Shown here: one piece after another, positions 10,170-23,162 of the stretch | Position numbering within the stretch: the stretch's first letter is position 1 | Layout: the number at the start of each line of letters is the position of its first letter | From: Siniperca chuatsi | Lineage: Eukaryota > Chordata > Actinopteri > Centrarchiformes > Sinipercidae | Reading direction: 5' to 3' | Assembly: GCF_020085105.1 (NCBI RefSeq) | Contig: NC_058061.1 | Coordinates: 2,516,284-2,580,283, forward strand | DNA: 64,000 bases | Translations under genes and position numbers: made by a program | The notes under the pieces: model-generated | Database searches by the model: none | The model's input: the letters and a program-made list of their open reading frames with translations, nothing else | What the model was told of the DNA's origin: nothing

Positions 10170-11825
10170 AACACAGTCACTGATACTAGAAAGCTCTCAG
10201 AGAGCATACTTCCGCCAAGGCTACACAACTGCTTTTCTTTCCATTCAAGGAAGTGCAGTAGTTTAGAAAAAGCTAAAATTTAAAAACACAAAAACCCTAT
10301 TTGGCAATCCATACTATAAATCATTAAAAACGTATTCTTTGATCTGCACCAGGATCCAGATCAGCATAAAAAATGTATTCCTCGGCCCATGACCCAGCAG
10401 TACACGAAATTTAACTAAAATCTGTTGAAGGTATTTGAGAAGTCATGTCTATCAAACGCACCAAAAACTTCACCTCCTTGGTGGTGATAAAGACACTCGG
10501 GAATACTTAATTACATAATGTAGTCGATTGCCAAAATTAGTAAAGGAAATTTATTTTGTATTACTAATTATTCCGACAAGACTATATTTTGCAATTTATG
10601 CTTTAATTAAGTCAAAAGCAAGTCCAAATAGTACTTAACAGTGCCATTTTTAGTGTCTATGTTTTAAAATGATTATTATTATTGAAAGCACAGTCTCAAC
10701 ATGTAAATCAAAGGGCCATCCCACCATCAAAATGAAAAGAACAGGATTCAGCAGTCAAATTTAGAAATTAACTCAGAATATTTATTTATAGGTCAAACTT
10801 TCAATATGGGTAAGTGAATATACCAGTGACTTCTATGGTCAAATAAAGATTGGGCTTTTAACAGCACGCTGTATTTTCTAGGTAGTGTTCAAAATGTCAA
10901 CAAAACTTGCTTAAACATTTTGACATTTCTTCTCATCAAAGTACAGCATGATTATACTTAGAACAACAATCCTGCACATTGACACTGTTATTGATCCATA
11001 TTGATATTACTTACTACTTTGCTGATGTTGATTATGTGCACAGTTTGCTTCTCAACCAGGTTCGTGCTTAAACAAACTTTGTCAAAACAACAAAAACAAA
11101 GTGTCCAATGACATGGCAGCGTATATATATATATATATATATCTATATATCTATATATATATATATATATAGATATATAGCTCTTTTTGTAATACTGAAA
11201 AATATTATTTAGTGTTTGCTTTTTTGCATCTATACTCAAGTAACTGGAAAAATTAATTTTCTTTTTCTTTTTAAAGTATGTATTACATTTTGGATCAGCA
11301 TAAATTTAAATATTAATGACAAGAAACATACTTTATTTAATCTAATATACCTTCCGTTGCTTTATATTTATTTTTACACCACATACTGTATGTGTTAAGT
11401 CTGCTGTAGACACCTTTTGCTATATTTCATGGACCTTAGCAAAGCTGATTGTTTAATATATCATGGTAATTATGGTGTGAGATGTTGTCCCTTGTTCGAT
11501 TTATCAATTGTTCTTTCTTGTATTTTGTAACTATCATGGGGTTCCATTTATCAGGGAAAGTAACATAAAAGTACTTATATGCTTTCAGAAGCACAAAGAT
11601 GTTTCTTTCTTTCTTCTTAAACAAGTATCATGTACCACTCAGGAAACCTCTGCTGGTCCATATTTTTCTGAGAAGAGCTGGGAAAAGTCAGATTTCTTTA
11701 ATCAATATTTTGACATCATGACACTGTCTGGCTCTGGTTCAGCATCTACTGTAACACCTGTTGGATAAGTTTGTTCTCCCTTTGAGTCAAGAATTTAATA
11801 AAGTGGAGACCTGAGTTGAACATTT
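10170..11825 (+). terminator. Alpha-A 3' UTR and polyadenylation signal
   Basis: No gene lies in the 1.6 kb after the stop. It ends with AATAAA at 11797-11802, so this is most simply a long 3' UTR. The last 140 bp or so (about 11690-11830) are homologous, in inverted orientation, to 16950-17092 at the end of the beta-B gene, which supports a genuine transcript end. A (TA)n run lies at 11120-11178. Confidence 0.65.
11120..11178. repeat. (TA)n microsatellite
   Basis: Alternating TA with a few C or G interruptions. The copy B counterpart is at 32263-32328 and is longer. Confidence 0.85.
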
Positions 11826-11860
11826 TGTGGTGCGTACTTACTTCCTCTTTGCTTGATTTA

Positions 11861-11902
11861 GACCTCCTCCTTGAGCGTCAGGTGACGCACAAGGAGGAGG
11901 TC
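11861..11902. repeat. 42-bp near-perfect palindrome at duplication breakpoint
   Basis: GACCTCCTCCTTG pairs with CAAGGAGGAGGTC, and GCGTCA inside pairs with TGACGC. Only the two central bases and one A-A pair are unmatched. It begins exactly where copies A and B stop matching. Confidence 0.9.
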
Positions 11903-13019
11903 AGGATGGATGGATCGGTCAACAAAATGCTGGACTTTGCCACAGGAGACTGCTGTTTGTTTCCCATTTCCTACAGTCAAAGTCAGTTTCTTTAAACCAT
12001 GATCACAATTTATCCCTAACCATAACAACATGCTTATGCTCATTGTAACCTTTTGGATGAAGGTCCCCTAACTTTAATGAAGTTGTAATTTTAACTCAAA
12101 CCACCATTTTCCCATAACCTTAATAATGTAGTTATTTTAACCTAAACCATGTTCTTTCCTTCACCCTAATTAAGTTACCAAACTTTAACCAAACTTTAAT
12201 CATGGCGATGTCACAACATAAAACAAAGTAATTTTTCAACAGTGATTTGCAACAGCTTTGGAAGGCACTGAAAAATGATGTTTTGCCAATGGGGGCGTCA
12301 GATCAGAAAAGGCTTATGTGTGTCATTGTGGAGGATGGCTACAAACAACATATTTTGTCATTTCATTTGGAGGACATGTTGGCTGTTATGTACAGACTAT
12401 CTCTGCTGTAGTTACCATGAACTTATCACAGTCTATCTGTGCAGCATTTTTACTTGTCACTACCTGTCACACCCCAAACAACAATTGGTTTTCAATAAAA
12501 GTAAGTCATCAGGTCTCAAGGTAACCAATCAACCACTTTCAACATTTAGCATAACATGAAATCTGTGTGGGACCACTACCTCAAAGTGTTGCAGAGAGGT
12601 CAATCTGTACTTATACTGTGCTGTACTGTGCTAACCACAATCAAATAAATAGTTTTATGCTCACCCTTTCTCTCCGCCCCTCCAACTACTGACACTGCTA
12701 AATGTATTATGTTTTTGTCTGCTGATTTCTGACAGCAGGACCTTATACACTACAATGTGAAGTTCTAGTCTTGGGTGATATTTTTGTGGATGATTTGTTG
12801 TCATGGTGATAATCTTAACAAAGTCCTTATTTTAACCCAAAAGACATCTATGTGTTGTGAACATGGACAAACGCTGTATTTCGTCAGTTAATTTGGAGGA
12901 CTTGTTGCTTGTCACCTCAGTTTACAGCCAGAATCAGGATTCAACTATCTCACTCATTTAAACTGGATGCAGGAATGTGTAGTTGTATTCACGCCAGATC
13001 AAGACGGCTGGGTAAACAG
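11903..13019. other. Spacer, no gene seen
   Basis: Unique to this interval. It contains TTAACC/TAACTTTAA-rich stretches (about 12030-12240 and 12820-12850) that resemble a common teleost dispersed repeat. There are no exon-like open stretches with splice sites. Confidence 0.5.
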
Positions 13020-13195
13020 GCCGAGTAGAAGGTGAGGTGACTCTATGTGTTAGATGAGACAATATAAAAGGACAGAGTGCCAGCAGGCCAATTCAGAAAC
13101 AATTCAAGTTGGCTCATTTGCAGCCTTCTTGTTGTCGTCAGACAGAGTGTGGTTTTGGTATGCTGTGTTTGGATCCAGGGTGAGATCACAGACGT
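13020..13195 (-). pseudogene. Remnant PRY-SPRY exon of an SNTX-like gene
   Basis: Minus strand. After an acceptor-like ATTAG at 13196-13200 it reads CDLTLDPNTA and LSDDNKK, the PRY start of this family, for about 30 codons. It then jumps to a piece beginning NWPAGTLSFYIVSS, which belongs near the end of the SPRY domain, followed by a stop codon and a decayed tail. The middle of the domain (roughly 110 codons) is deleted. No large exon accompanies it. It is a relic of another minus-strand gene lying between alpha-A and beta-B. Confidence 0.8.
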
Positions 13196-13304
13196 CTAAT
13201 GATGAGACCAAAGCACAGTCTGTGTTAAATAAAGTCCAAATAAATGTATTGTCCTCTGAGCTCTCTGTCTGACTATTATAAAGGCTATGTTCAAAATAAT
13301 ATGA

Positions 13305-13690
13305 CAATTTGTCTAATTAAGCTATCATATGCAGCTCATGTTGGAAGCAATGTGGTGTCTAATATAGCATAATTTGGTAGTAACGGTAGAATAGTGTCTA
13401 ACTGTAGCATATTTTGGATCTGATATGGTATTGTATTTGATTTAATTAGACTATGATCTTGTAAAATGGTGTCTAATTGTGCATTAGGATCTCCTGTTTG
13501 GTTTCGAATTAGAGTATAATTTGGTATAATAATGTCTAAGTATAGTATTTTTTTGGTCTAATACAGCATTATATGCAGTTTCTAATTACAGCATAATTTA
13601 GGTGTTTGGTGTCTAATTAGGGTATAACTGTGCTTATTTACTGTCTAATAAAGAACATTGTTTCTAGTTTTGGTCTAATTTGATACAAAG
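13305..13690. repeat. Degenerate minisatellite
   Basis: Diverged units around the core GTGTCTAATTAGAGTATAATTTGG recur irregularly every 30-60 bp (for example near 13352, 13397, 13460, 13530, 13556 and 13609). It is absent elsewhere in the window. Confidence 0.55.
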
Positions 13691-14816
13691 TACGTCTTAT
13701 TATGTCTTAGTCGTAAAATAAAGTGTGACCAAATTAATTACTACATTCATATGTCATCTTAGATGAAGAAATAATACACAACAAGGTATCCTGATATACC
13801 AAAGTAACAGATAAGACAGAGGTAAACGTGTTGAATGGAAACAACAACTTTCCATGGTCAGGATTTAAATTTAACACTGACTGATTTACTTAAAAAATAA
13901 TAATGATGTTTCCATACTATTCTTAATGTATTCTGCTCTGTACAAGTTACAAGTTTATGATTAGGAAAATATCTTTAATGAATCAATTATTGTGAACCAT
14001 TTTTCTCAGTGAAGCTCCAAATGGATCCTATGAGTGATACAAAGTATAGTACACTGGGATTCTAGTAGAGATGTCCTGATTAAGTGTTTTGGTCTGATCC
14101 TGATCCTTTAATATTGGTATTTACAGATACAGAGTCAGATTAGATTTACCTAAATGTCGATGAAATATGTATCTGACACATTGAAATAACAGCTGTAACT
14201 ACTGTAACAACTGCTACTACATCTGACACACCTTTTTTTCACAAAGTGCTTGATCCAAAATACTGAATGTTCTGGTTCAAAATTCTAAAGTTTTAAGCTT
14301 AAATTTTTTATATGATATGAATTAAAGTTTAAGTGAGAGAATGCATCTCCTCAAATTGAAATGACACAATCCGCTAGAAAGAGGATGTCTCACTCTATTG
14401 AAGTTGCCCCAGTATTTACCCTAGAAACATTTTAACAGTGTAGATGTCCTATCCTGTACTCAATGTCTATTTAAACTTGAGGATCTCTTTATGTTTGCAT
14501 ACAATGAATTTGTTTAATGTTCTCAAATCAGTGAGTAAAGTGGAGAAGACAACTGTAGTCAAAGTGCCCTATGCATTCTCCAATAAAATACATTAATCTT
14601 CCAATCATTTCTACTAATAAGAAGAAATACCAGGACCTGAGTCCTGTGTCTCAAAGCTAGATTAGGTTGTTAGCCAGTAATCTTGGTGGCTTTGTTTACA
14701 GAAACATTTTTACACACATAACGCTGCTACCGAGAGGGTTCGTTGGCTAGCATTTGCTAACTGGACAATGAGGCTTCTGTCAGTCGGTATAGAGACTCTG
14801 TAACATAATCCAGATG
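13691..14816. other. Spacer, no gene seen
   Basis: AT-rich sequence without convincing coding potential or a recognised repeat. Confidence 0.5.
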
Positions 14817-15330
14817 TGTTATGGTACACAGAGGCTGGCCCAAAAGCACGACTGACACAAAGAGAGTTGAAGTGGTTTGTTTCAGTTTATTGTAAAACAC
14901 AAAGAGTAACCAGGTTAGTGGAAGCAATTGCAGTGAGCAGGTGAACTGAGCGAGGACAGTTGGCTGAGATGGAGCAGCGGAGGATCCGTGGTAAGATATT
15001 TCTGGAGAGCTGGTGAGTAACTTGGAGGCAGGTTGGCTGGAGGAATGAACCTGAACACAAGGAGTCAGAGAGTTAGTAAGGGTTTCAGAAAACATACAGG
15101 AAAATCTTTCTATCAGGCTAGTCAGAGGCTGAGACTTAGTACTGACACTAGACTGGTGAGATGAGCCGGGTAGATTTCCTGCAAGGTGTTGATTGGTGGA
15201 TGGGGAGCAGGTGAGCAGCAGCAGATGAGTAGCAGGTGCGTCAGTCTCTGATTGGAAGTTCACAGGAGGCAGCGCCCTGCCAGCACACACACACATACAG
15301 ACAAACACAGGAGGGAAATGTTGTAATTGG
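14817..15330 (+). mobile_element. Diverged relative of the solo-LTR-like element
   Basis: Begins TGTTATGGTACACAGAGGCTGG and shares the GGTGAGCAGCAG...CTGATTGG...GCGCC...(CA)n arrangement with 6611-7179. The right terminus (CCGTGACA) is missing or unrecognisable. An antisense reading frame of 250 codons across it has no protein features. Confidence 0.6.
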
Positions 15331-16949
15331 GGGTGCCAGGTGTCCAGCTTGGTCATGATCTTTAATCTCAGGTCAGTCACCCTTGTGTTAAGTGAATCTG
15401 TGCCGTAAGGGCTTGTTATTGGGGCTTGGTACCCAATCTCAGAGTGTGGGGATGATGATGATGATATCTCCCCCTGACCTGTTATCCTGGCTCCCCCTTT
15501 CCATAGCATGTTATATATATGTTAGTATTAGAAATGCTTCCCTCTTCCCTGTCAGAGACACTGAGTTTGAAAATATTTCCAGATGTCAGGTTTACTGAGC
15601 AGTTTTTTTCAGAATTTCTCTCAAAGGATTGGCCACAAAATGCATTAATCAAACTTAATTTGACTCATGAGACAAAGCACTGGAGTGAATTTACTGCAGC
15701 AAGGAAGCCATTGAATGCAACATTGACCAGTCTGACCTGTGACCCAGCAGTGGCTGTCTCCCCTTAGTGGCTTGCTCACCAGCAGACACCCAACTGTAGT
15801 CTTTCCTCCTGGCTTTGTCTCCAGCACGCATCAGATGGTTGTCTGCTACCACCGCCGTGTTATCTGCTCGGAGCAGAAACACACAGCAGAACCAAAGTGT
15901 CCTGATCTACCGCAGCGCTGCGAAGGCCTGTTAGATCTCTGCAATAAAGTTTAGCGGCAATGGCTATTGCACAAAGCCTGCTAGCTAACTTTAAGAAGCA
16001 CGAAGCAAGTTAACGCTGAGCTGTTAACTCTGTAAGGACAACCACAGGTGGAGCGACTGGCTTCCTCTGATCTCTACAAGCGGACACGGCTTGTACATGT
16101 GGCGTTACTGATGTGTTTTCATTGAGGTTTTATTTACCACTTCTCCGTGGTTAACATGAGGTTATTATTGTAACTGTAGTTCTCAGCCACCGCTAAGTTG
16201 ATGTTAGTTTATGTTATGCTCCATACAGACAGAGTCTGAGAGAGTCTTTGCATGCTAACTCCTTTTAACTTGGCACTGTTATCCTAAACAGATCATATAC
16301 ATACACCTCTAGTTTGGTCCTTAAGACAACCACACGTGGTGGAGAGTAACTTTAAAGCTCCCGCTTCACATGTTCCTCTGTTTCTGACAACATGGGTTTA
16401 TGGTCGTACACGCGAGACATATGGAGGCAGAACAAAGAAACACACACACATTCCTTTTGGTGTGCATCCAGACCTGCGTACACACCCACACACCCTTTGT
16501 TCAGTAGTTTAGTGTTTTTAGAGTTAGTCTTCACATTGTGTGTTTTTGCTTTGTTTATCTTTTAAATAAATGCTTGTGTATAATTATGCTGGAGTGAATA
16601 ATTTGCCAATCTCTATGTTGAACTCCAAATCCTTCAACCTACTAGCTATTGGTGGTAATTCTGGTTAAAGTTTTTAATTTAATTATTATTCTTATTTGAT
16701 AGTTTAGTGTATTTTATGAGACTCAATCAATTAATTGGCTATAATTTCTCTTCTTTAAGAAGAGTGGTGCCCCTGAGGACTTTATTCATTGAAGTTATTA
16801 TTATTATTATTATCTTTGATAATTCTGTTAGCCGTGGTTAACTGATCATGTGTAGGTACCCATGGGTGCCCCCCCTTTTAACCATTGTAAATCCCAACAC
16901 CCTATAACAAATGTTAACCCTGTCAGTGGGAAGAAGAAGGCCAAACACA
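15331..16949. other. Spacer, no gene seen
   Basis: No recognisable exon. It contains a short ATT run near 16797-16815. It forms the tail-to-tail interval between the alpha-A and beta-B transcripts. Confidence 0.5.
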
Positions 16950-18712
16950 GTGTTCAACTCAGGTCTCCAATTTATTGATTGTTTTTACTCAATGAGAGAA
17001 CAAACATATCTAACAGGTGTTACAGTAGATGCTGAAACAGATTTAGACATCAACATCACTATGTTAAGATATTGATAATAGAAATCTGACATTGATGTTT
17101 TCCATCTTCCAACCAGGAGGGTTTCTGCTTTATAAACACCAATTTACACCTTCAACATCCAACAAAATAGTCTTAACAGTGACTCTCTCTTCAGAACATC
17201 AAGGTGACCATAGGTAATGGTTTAGGTTAGTTAACTGAACGTGAGTGGTACATGATACTTGTTTAAGAAGACAAAGGTTCTAGGTGTCTTGAACCTGACA
17301 CTTAACTCTTTGAAAAAGTAAAACTAATTTCCACCTTCCCAAAAATAGATGGAATCCCACTATCACTTAAACACACACACAAAAACTTCTACATCTACAA
17401 AGTAATAAGAACAAATCCTAAATAAACAAGAGACACTTGGGTGATGTAAGGTGCCACTAACCACTGTGCAGTGTAGGTCTCAAAAGCTTGTTAATCACAA
17501 GTAGATATGCTAATAAAGTTAATTATTTATAATAATTCCATTAAAAATGCTTGACTTAACACAATATCATACTTAAATAAACTTAAAATTATCATGAGAA
17601 AAAGGCCTGTTTACCTTATTAATATGCAAATAAAGACCACACAAAATGAGCAAATATGAAAATATTTTGCTATTACTGCATTTTATATAGATAATTTCAC
17701 TATTTTTGTGTTATTTTACTATTTGTATTCTTTCTCACTGTAGGCATTTCACAAATAATTCCTGTTTATTACAATTTGGCTCTTATTTTTGTAGCATAAG
17801 GCTTTATTTTTTAGTTCCTGGAAAACATTCATTTCATACTTACTGTCAGCACTTAACAATTCATTTTACCCCACTGTCCCCTAATAAATGTAATGGAAAC
17901 AAACCACAAGTTTCATCCAGATGATCTAAACCACTTTTTTAGGGGGTAAAACTGAAACGTCAATAATAATTCCACATTGGTCATTTGATTTTTCTCAATT
18001 ATTAAAAAGACATTTTAGGACGGAGTTAGTTACTGACTTTGTTGCTTTACTGCCATGTGAAGAACCGTCAAACTACTGGTCCTACCACTATCATGCAAAG
18101 CTTTCAAGCTATCAATAATTTGTACTAGAATCTACACCACTGTTTCATGGTGAGAATAAATTCATAAATATCAGTGACATTTTCTGTCACTTGTTGCACA
18201 CTGCCTGAAAAAAATACAGTGTATAATTACAATAATAATTCTTCTCATCTTACTCTCTGCAAAAAAACATATAAGAGTATTTCTCCAAATGTTGAACTAT
18301 TCCTTTAACACACTTTACTTAATTCTGTTATTTGTAACATCTCCATAATATGTAACGCTGTTTCCACAGTAAATTATAATATTTCTCTGCCATCAGCATT
18401 TTAAGCCTTGCGACTATATCTATCATTATCTTATTTGTAATTTATATATTAATGTATCATGTCATATAAAATGATAAGGAAGAGTAGGCAAAATATTCAA
18501 AAACACACCTATCACCACACCCTACAGAATGCGTCTGCATAAATGGAAGAGGTCCTACAATCAAAAATAAGCAAAAGCTCCCTCTGCAAGATTCTAGTGC
18601 ACCATTTCATATTGATCTCAACTTAATGTAAAATGCTTAAGCTTAGAACCCCTGTTGGAGGACCCAACTACATGCACTGCTAAATAGTATGTATTTAGTA
18701 TACAAATACATG
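16950..18712 (-). terminator. Beta-B 3' UTR and polyadenylation signal
   Basis: On the minus strand, AATAAA at 16976-16971 lies about 1.74 kb past the beta-B stop. 16950-17092 is homologous to the 3' end of the alpha genes (11690-11830), sharing CAGCATCTACTGTAACACCT and GGAGACCTGAGTTGAACA. No other gene is seen in the interval. Confidence 0.6.
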
Positions 18713-21700
18713 TTAAAGTAATTTAACCTGACCAATGAGGCATGGTTCTTGAAACCCAACCATGAAGCCCGGATAAACGGCCTCATTGAATTTGGTGCGG
18801 AAGGTGTGGAGGTGACTCACTCTGTTAGAGGTGACCATGTAGTAGGACAGAGTGCCGGCAGGCCAGTCCAGATACACTCCTAGACGTTTAAAGCCAGGAG
18901 AGGACACGTCTAAAGTTGCCTTTGCAGTGTTGTGAAAGTGACAGTATGCAAGTTGTATATAACCAAAACTCCAGGACCTTTCATTATGTCCAAGTACAAC
19001 TTCGAACATTGCTGTTTTCCTCTTGATTCCTCTATATGTGACACCTGCTAAAACAACACCAGACCACTCTACCTCCCAGTAATGGCGCCCACTCAGCCCC
19101 TCTTTGCACAGCACCTGCTGACACACTTCGAACCTCTCTGGATGATCTGGATATGACTGCTGTTTTCCAGACTCTGCCATTTTGTTGCCCTCAGAAAGAG
19201 TCAGGACCGGATGTGCTGTGTCTGGGTCCAGGGTGAGCTCACAGTCATCTGATGGAGAGAACAAGACATAATCTGTCATCCTCATCACCATCCAATTTAC
19301 AAAGACATGTCCTCAATGAATGATTATTAGATTCATAGTGTATCTAGTCACCCATTATTTAAAAGGCATTTACTTCACTTTTTTCCTTTCACATTTATAA
19401 TATATAGTTTAATATAGATGTATAAAATACATGATATTTTAACATATAGCAGCGCCGTGGCTCTGCTTATCCAAAGAAAACTCTCATGGGAAGATGACTA
19501 TTTGAAAGATTAACTACAGTAAAAGATAAAAAGGATAAAATACTTACTGTGGTTTGTCAGCATGTTTCTAAATAAACATGCATGAAACTAAAATAAAGAT
19601 GAAGCACAAAAAGAAATTGAAGTGGCATTTAAAGTGGAAGGATTTGACATTTCAGTTTAAGTGTAAGCATTGCATGAAGTTCAAGAATGTGTTTAAGTGA
19701 AGCCTAATTGTCAGGTGAAGTGAAAATGCCAAGAGGAGTTGAAGAGCCAGTTGAAGTTCAAGCACTGAATGGAGTGGAAGTGTTACTTAATGTGTAAGTA
19801 CAGATAGGTTAGTGTCAGTTCAAGGGTAAAAACTGAGAGAAGGTAGTGTCAGTACTGAAAGGAATTGAAGTATCAGTTGAAGTGCTGAAAGCCCAAGCTG
19901 ATTTAAAGACTTGTGACCCATTGACCTCAGGAATGATGAAACAAGAAGAACCCTTTAAAACAATTATTGTTAAATTTAATAAAAAGAAATTAAATAAAAG
20001 ATTCAATTAAAGGTGTTATTGAAACAATACGACCCACACCAAAAAGAAACTGCACATTTTGAAGTTTGAATAAAGTTTCAAACAATAAAGTGTTTGCACA
20101 CTAATGACTTACACCAGAGTAACTCTCTTCTGTCTTGTATGGTCTCCACAGAAGGCATGAAAGGACGTGTAAATTCATCAATGATCAGGATGCTCTCCCT
20201 GTAATAGTGGATGCCTGCTCCTTCTTGCTTCACATTTTCTATAGCTGCTACAAGGAAACGGACAGTGCGGTTGTCCATGTCTTTGGCAAGTTGGCAGAAA
20301 AGGTGGGCCTTTTCTCTCATCATCTCTGGTATGTCGTCTGAGGCATACCAGTAGTCTTTTGCTGATGGTCTGAGTTTCTTAGGATTTGCAATTCTTTTAG
20401 GTGAATTCAAGAACTCATTTAACCCCTTCAGGTAAGGGTCATAGTCTACCACATAGGTGAATACAAAGCACACAGCATGCTGTACTTTCGAATCAAGAAG
20501 CGCCATGATCATCTCATTCTTACTAGAAACAATTTTGGGCTTTGCGCCCTCTATAATATCCATGCAGGACCTAATGACATTGATCTCTCTTTCTTCACAT
20601 TCCATCCACATGTTTAGGCTGTTGATGTTGAATGGTGATCTGAGGTTGTCTTCAAAAACTTTCAGCAATGAACGCTCATCTTCTTCTCCACTCCGGAAGG
20701 ACAGAAGTTTCTTTGCAATAGTCTGTCGGAGGTTTAACATGTAATCATTGCACATGGTTTGGAAATTGCTCAGCTTCTTTTTAATCTGTGGAAACAGATT
20801 GACTGTTTTGTCTTCCAGAGAATCGTTGCATCTCATTTCCAGTTGCCTCATGGCTTCCAGAGTCCTTTGAGCCTTCCTAAGTATCGGAGTGCTGCTATCA
20901 GCAACCAGTTGAGGTGCTTTAGAATAAAAATTTGTCAGCGGTACGAGCCATACTGTCATTGGAACAGCATTCTCTTTTCCCATCATTTGTGGAAGTTGCT
21001 GGTAAGTTTGAACTGCATCCTGAAAAGTTGTAGGGTTACTTGTAAGAAAAATGTCCCCATGGAATTTGCAGGAGAAGTTGTTGGTTATGGCATTTTCTTC
21101 ACTGGTTAGCTGGACAGCACCTCGCCCTGAAATTTCAACCGAGGGAATCTTCTTTATCATAGCCTCCATGCTGCCCTGGATTTCCTGAACATTGCTAGAA
21201 TCTACTTTGTCACTGTCAAAGACAAAGAAAGCATTCGCACCATAAAGGATCCCTATCACTACATGTGTTGCCTGGATGTTCTCAAATAATTCAGAATATT
21301 CTACGTGTTTGCTTCCAAGATTAGTCATCAACTGTTTGAAGTTGGTGGTAGCTTTGTACTGAAGTGTCACTCTACTCTGATTCTGATATTTCTTCGTATC
21401 ATTCAGATACTTGGCAGATCCTCCAACTTCTATCAGTCCACCCAGGAAACTGGCTTTCAAAGAAGCTTCAACATCCAGCAGAGAAGACTTGTCCTCAATG
21501 GAATCAGATGCAATGATTTCAAATGCACTGCTGGGCTGAGGACAATCAACTGTGCTCTCTTTTAGAACTTCATCTTTCCACAATGTGAAACCTAGAACAG
21601 GTAAAAAAACAAACCAATCAAAAATCAGCCATCTGTTGAAGCAGGCAAGGCAATGCTTCACTGCCCTCAGTGGGTATTGGTCGGGCAAGTATGATGTCAC

Positions 21701-23099
21701 TCAGAAACTGCTCAACTTTCTTTTGATACATTCTTTGTTGCTTTTGAAAATGCCACTTAAAAAGACCTTTGGTGACTAAAGGCCTTTATACACTGGGGGC
21801 GTGATGAATAAACAGAACAAAAATGCGCAGTACTCGCCTGCGAATATTTCGCATCAAAACTATTCATACCGGCAGCGATCCGAATTTGCGACAGTTGCAA
21901 CACTTGTTCGTGCCATTTCGTACTAAAACTCACTTGGGATTGGAGCTGTTCCAGCAGACACCGTGTCTGTCAAAAATGATCTACACCTCTGCCCACACAG
22001 ACACTCAAGGCAGGATGGTCAGCAGCACCACCTCTGTCACACACTTCTGCCCAAGCTGTCACAACATCATAGACATCCAGGTGGAGTCTCTCTCTCGCTC
22101 TCCCTCACTGGGATCAGGCTTTCACTGCGCTGCTGCAGCAGATCATTAACAGATCTCTATATCATTAACAGTTAAAAAACTGTCTGCGCTTCTTTGGACA
22201 AAAACTAAATCAAACAGGTCCGCCCCCATTCCAAAAAAAATGAGGCCACTTTTTCGCTGTGTAATATTCACATTCTGTGTGAAAGTACTCATGACAAAAG
22301 CAACAGTTCGAAAAAATATATTGACGTGCGAATTAACCGCACCAAACAACCTGCCCCCCTGTGTAAAGGCCTGTTGGCATGTTCTTAAGAGAGGACATTA
22401 AAGAAAACTGTGTTCAAGATGCATAACATCCTCCAATATCACTGTGAAGTCACAATATGCTGTCACAGAATCCACTGTTTAGGCCGTTGTTATTACCTAT
22501 AACAATGGTATTACTGGCCTGAGGCACCTCAAAGGTCACATTCAAAGGGTTGGGGCAACGCATGCCTGCCAGACAAGAGAGAACATCACTGACTTAACTG
22601 GACTTAACACCAACAGGTAGTTATTTCTTGAGGTTTTGTGGTATCAGTAATTTGAATAAGTTACCATTTCAAGTCCAAAGATATTTCACTACCATAGCTT
22701 TAAACAAAAGGCAAAACGATGTTTAACAGGAAATTTGGAGGTGCGAGCCTCTTTCCCTCTTCATAGTTTGTATACAGTATAATTTGTAATGTCAATTTTT
22801 GCACTCCTTCTGAAGGATTACAAATAATTTTTTCCCCATAGTTTTCAATCAAACTTCAGTCAAACTTTTTTGTATAGCACCTTTCATACAGGTTAGTGCA
22901 GTTCAAAGTGCTTCACAGATGACTGAGTAGATAATAGGAAAGAATGCATGCGAGATAAAAAAACTGATAAAAATGTAATAAAATAGATTTAAAAGCTATA
23001 ATAACAGTGATAGTAAAATCGAGTGAAATAAAAACTACATTAAAAAGATAAAACAAAAAATAAGAATGATGACAATGAAATACAATAAAATAGATTCAT

Positions 23100-23162
<63 letters not shown>

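Larger units (their letters stand above)
1..11861. repeat. Tandem segmental duplication, copy A
   Basis: This stretch aligns in direct orientation with 20670-33012; base 1 matches 20670. It holds the divergent beta-like/alpha-like SNTX gene pair. The left end lies outside the window because the copy is already inside an exon at base 1. The right end is sharp: both copies run identically to a shared TTGATTTAG, then copy A continues into a palindrome (11861-11902) and copy B into unrelated sequence at 33013. Coding regions differ at only a few positions per kilobase, so the duplication is recent, but the intergenic part has been rearranged by insertions and one inversion. Confidence 0.95.

Noticed and set aside
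14757-15509. Minus-strand ORF of 250 codons
   Set aside because: Lies across a dispersed repeat related to 6611-7179; no domain, and composition of a chance frame.
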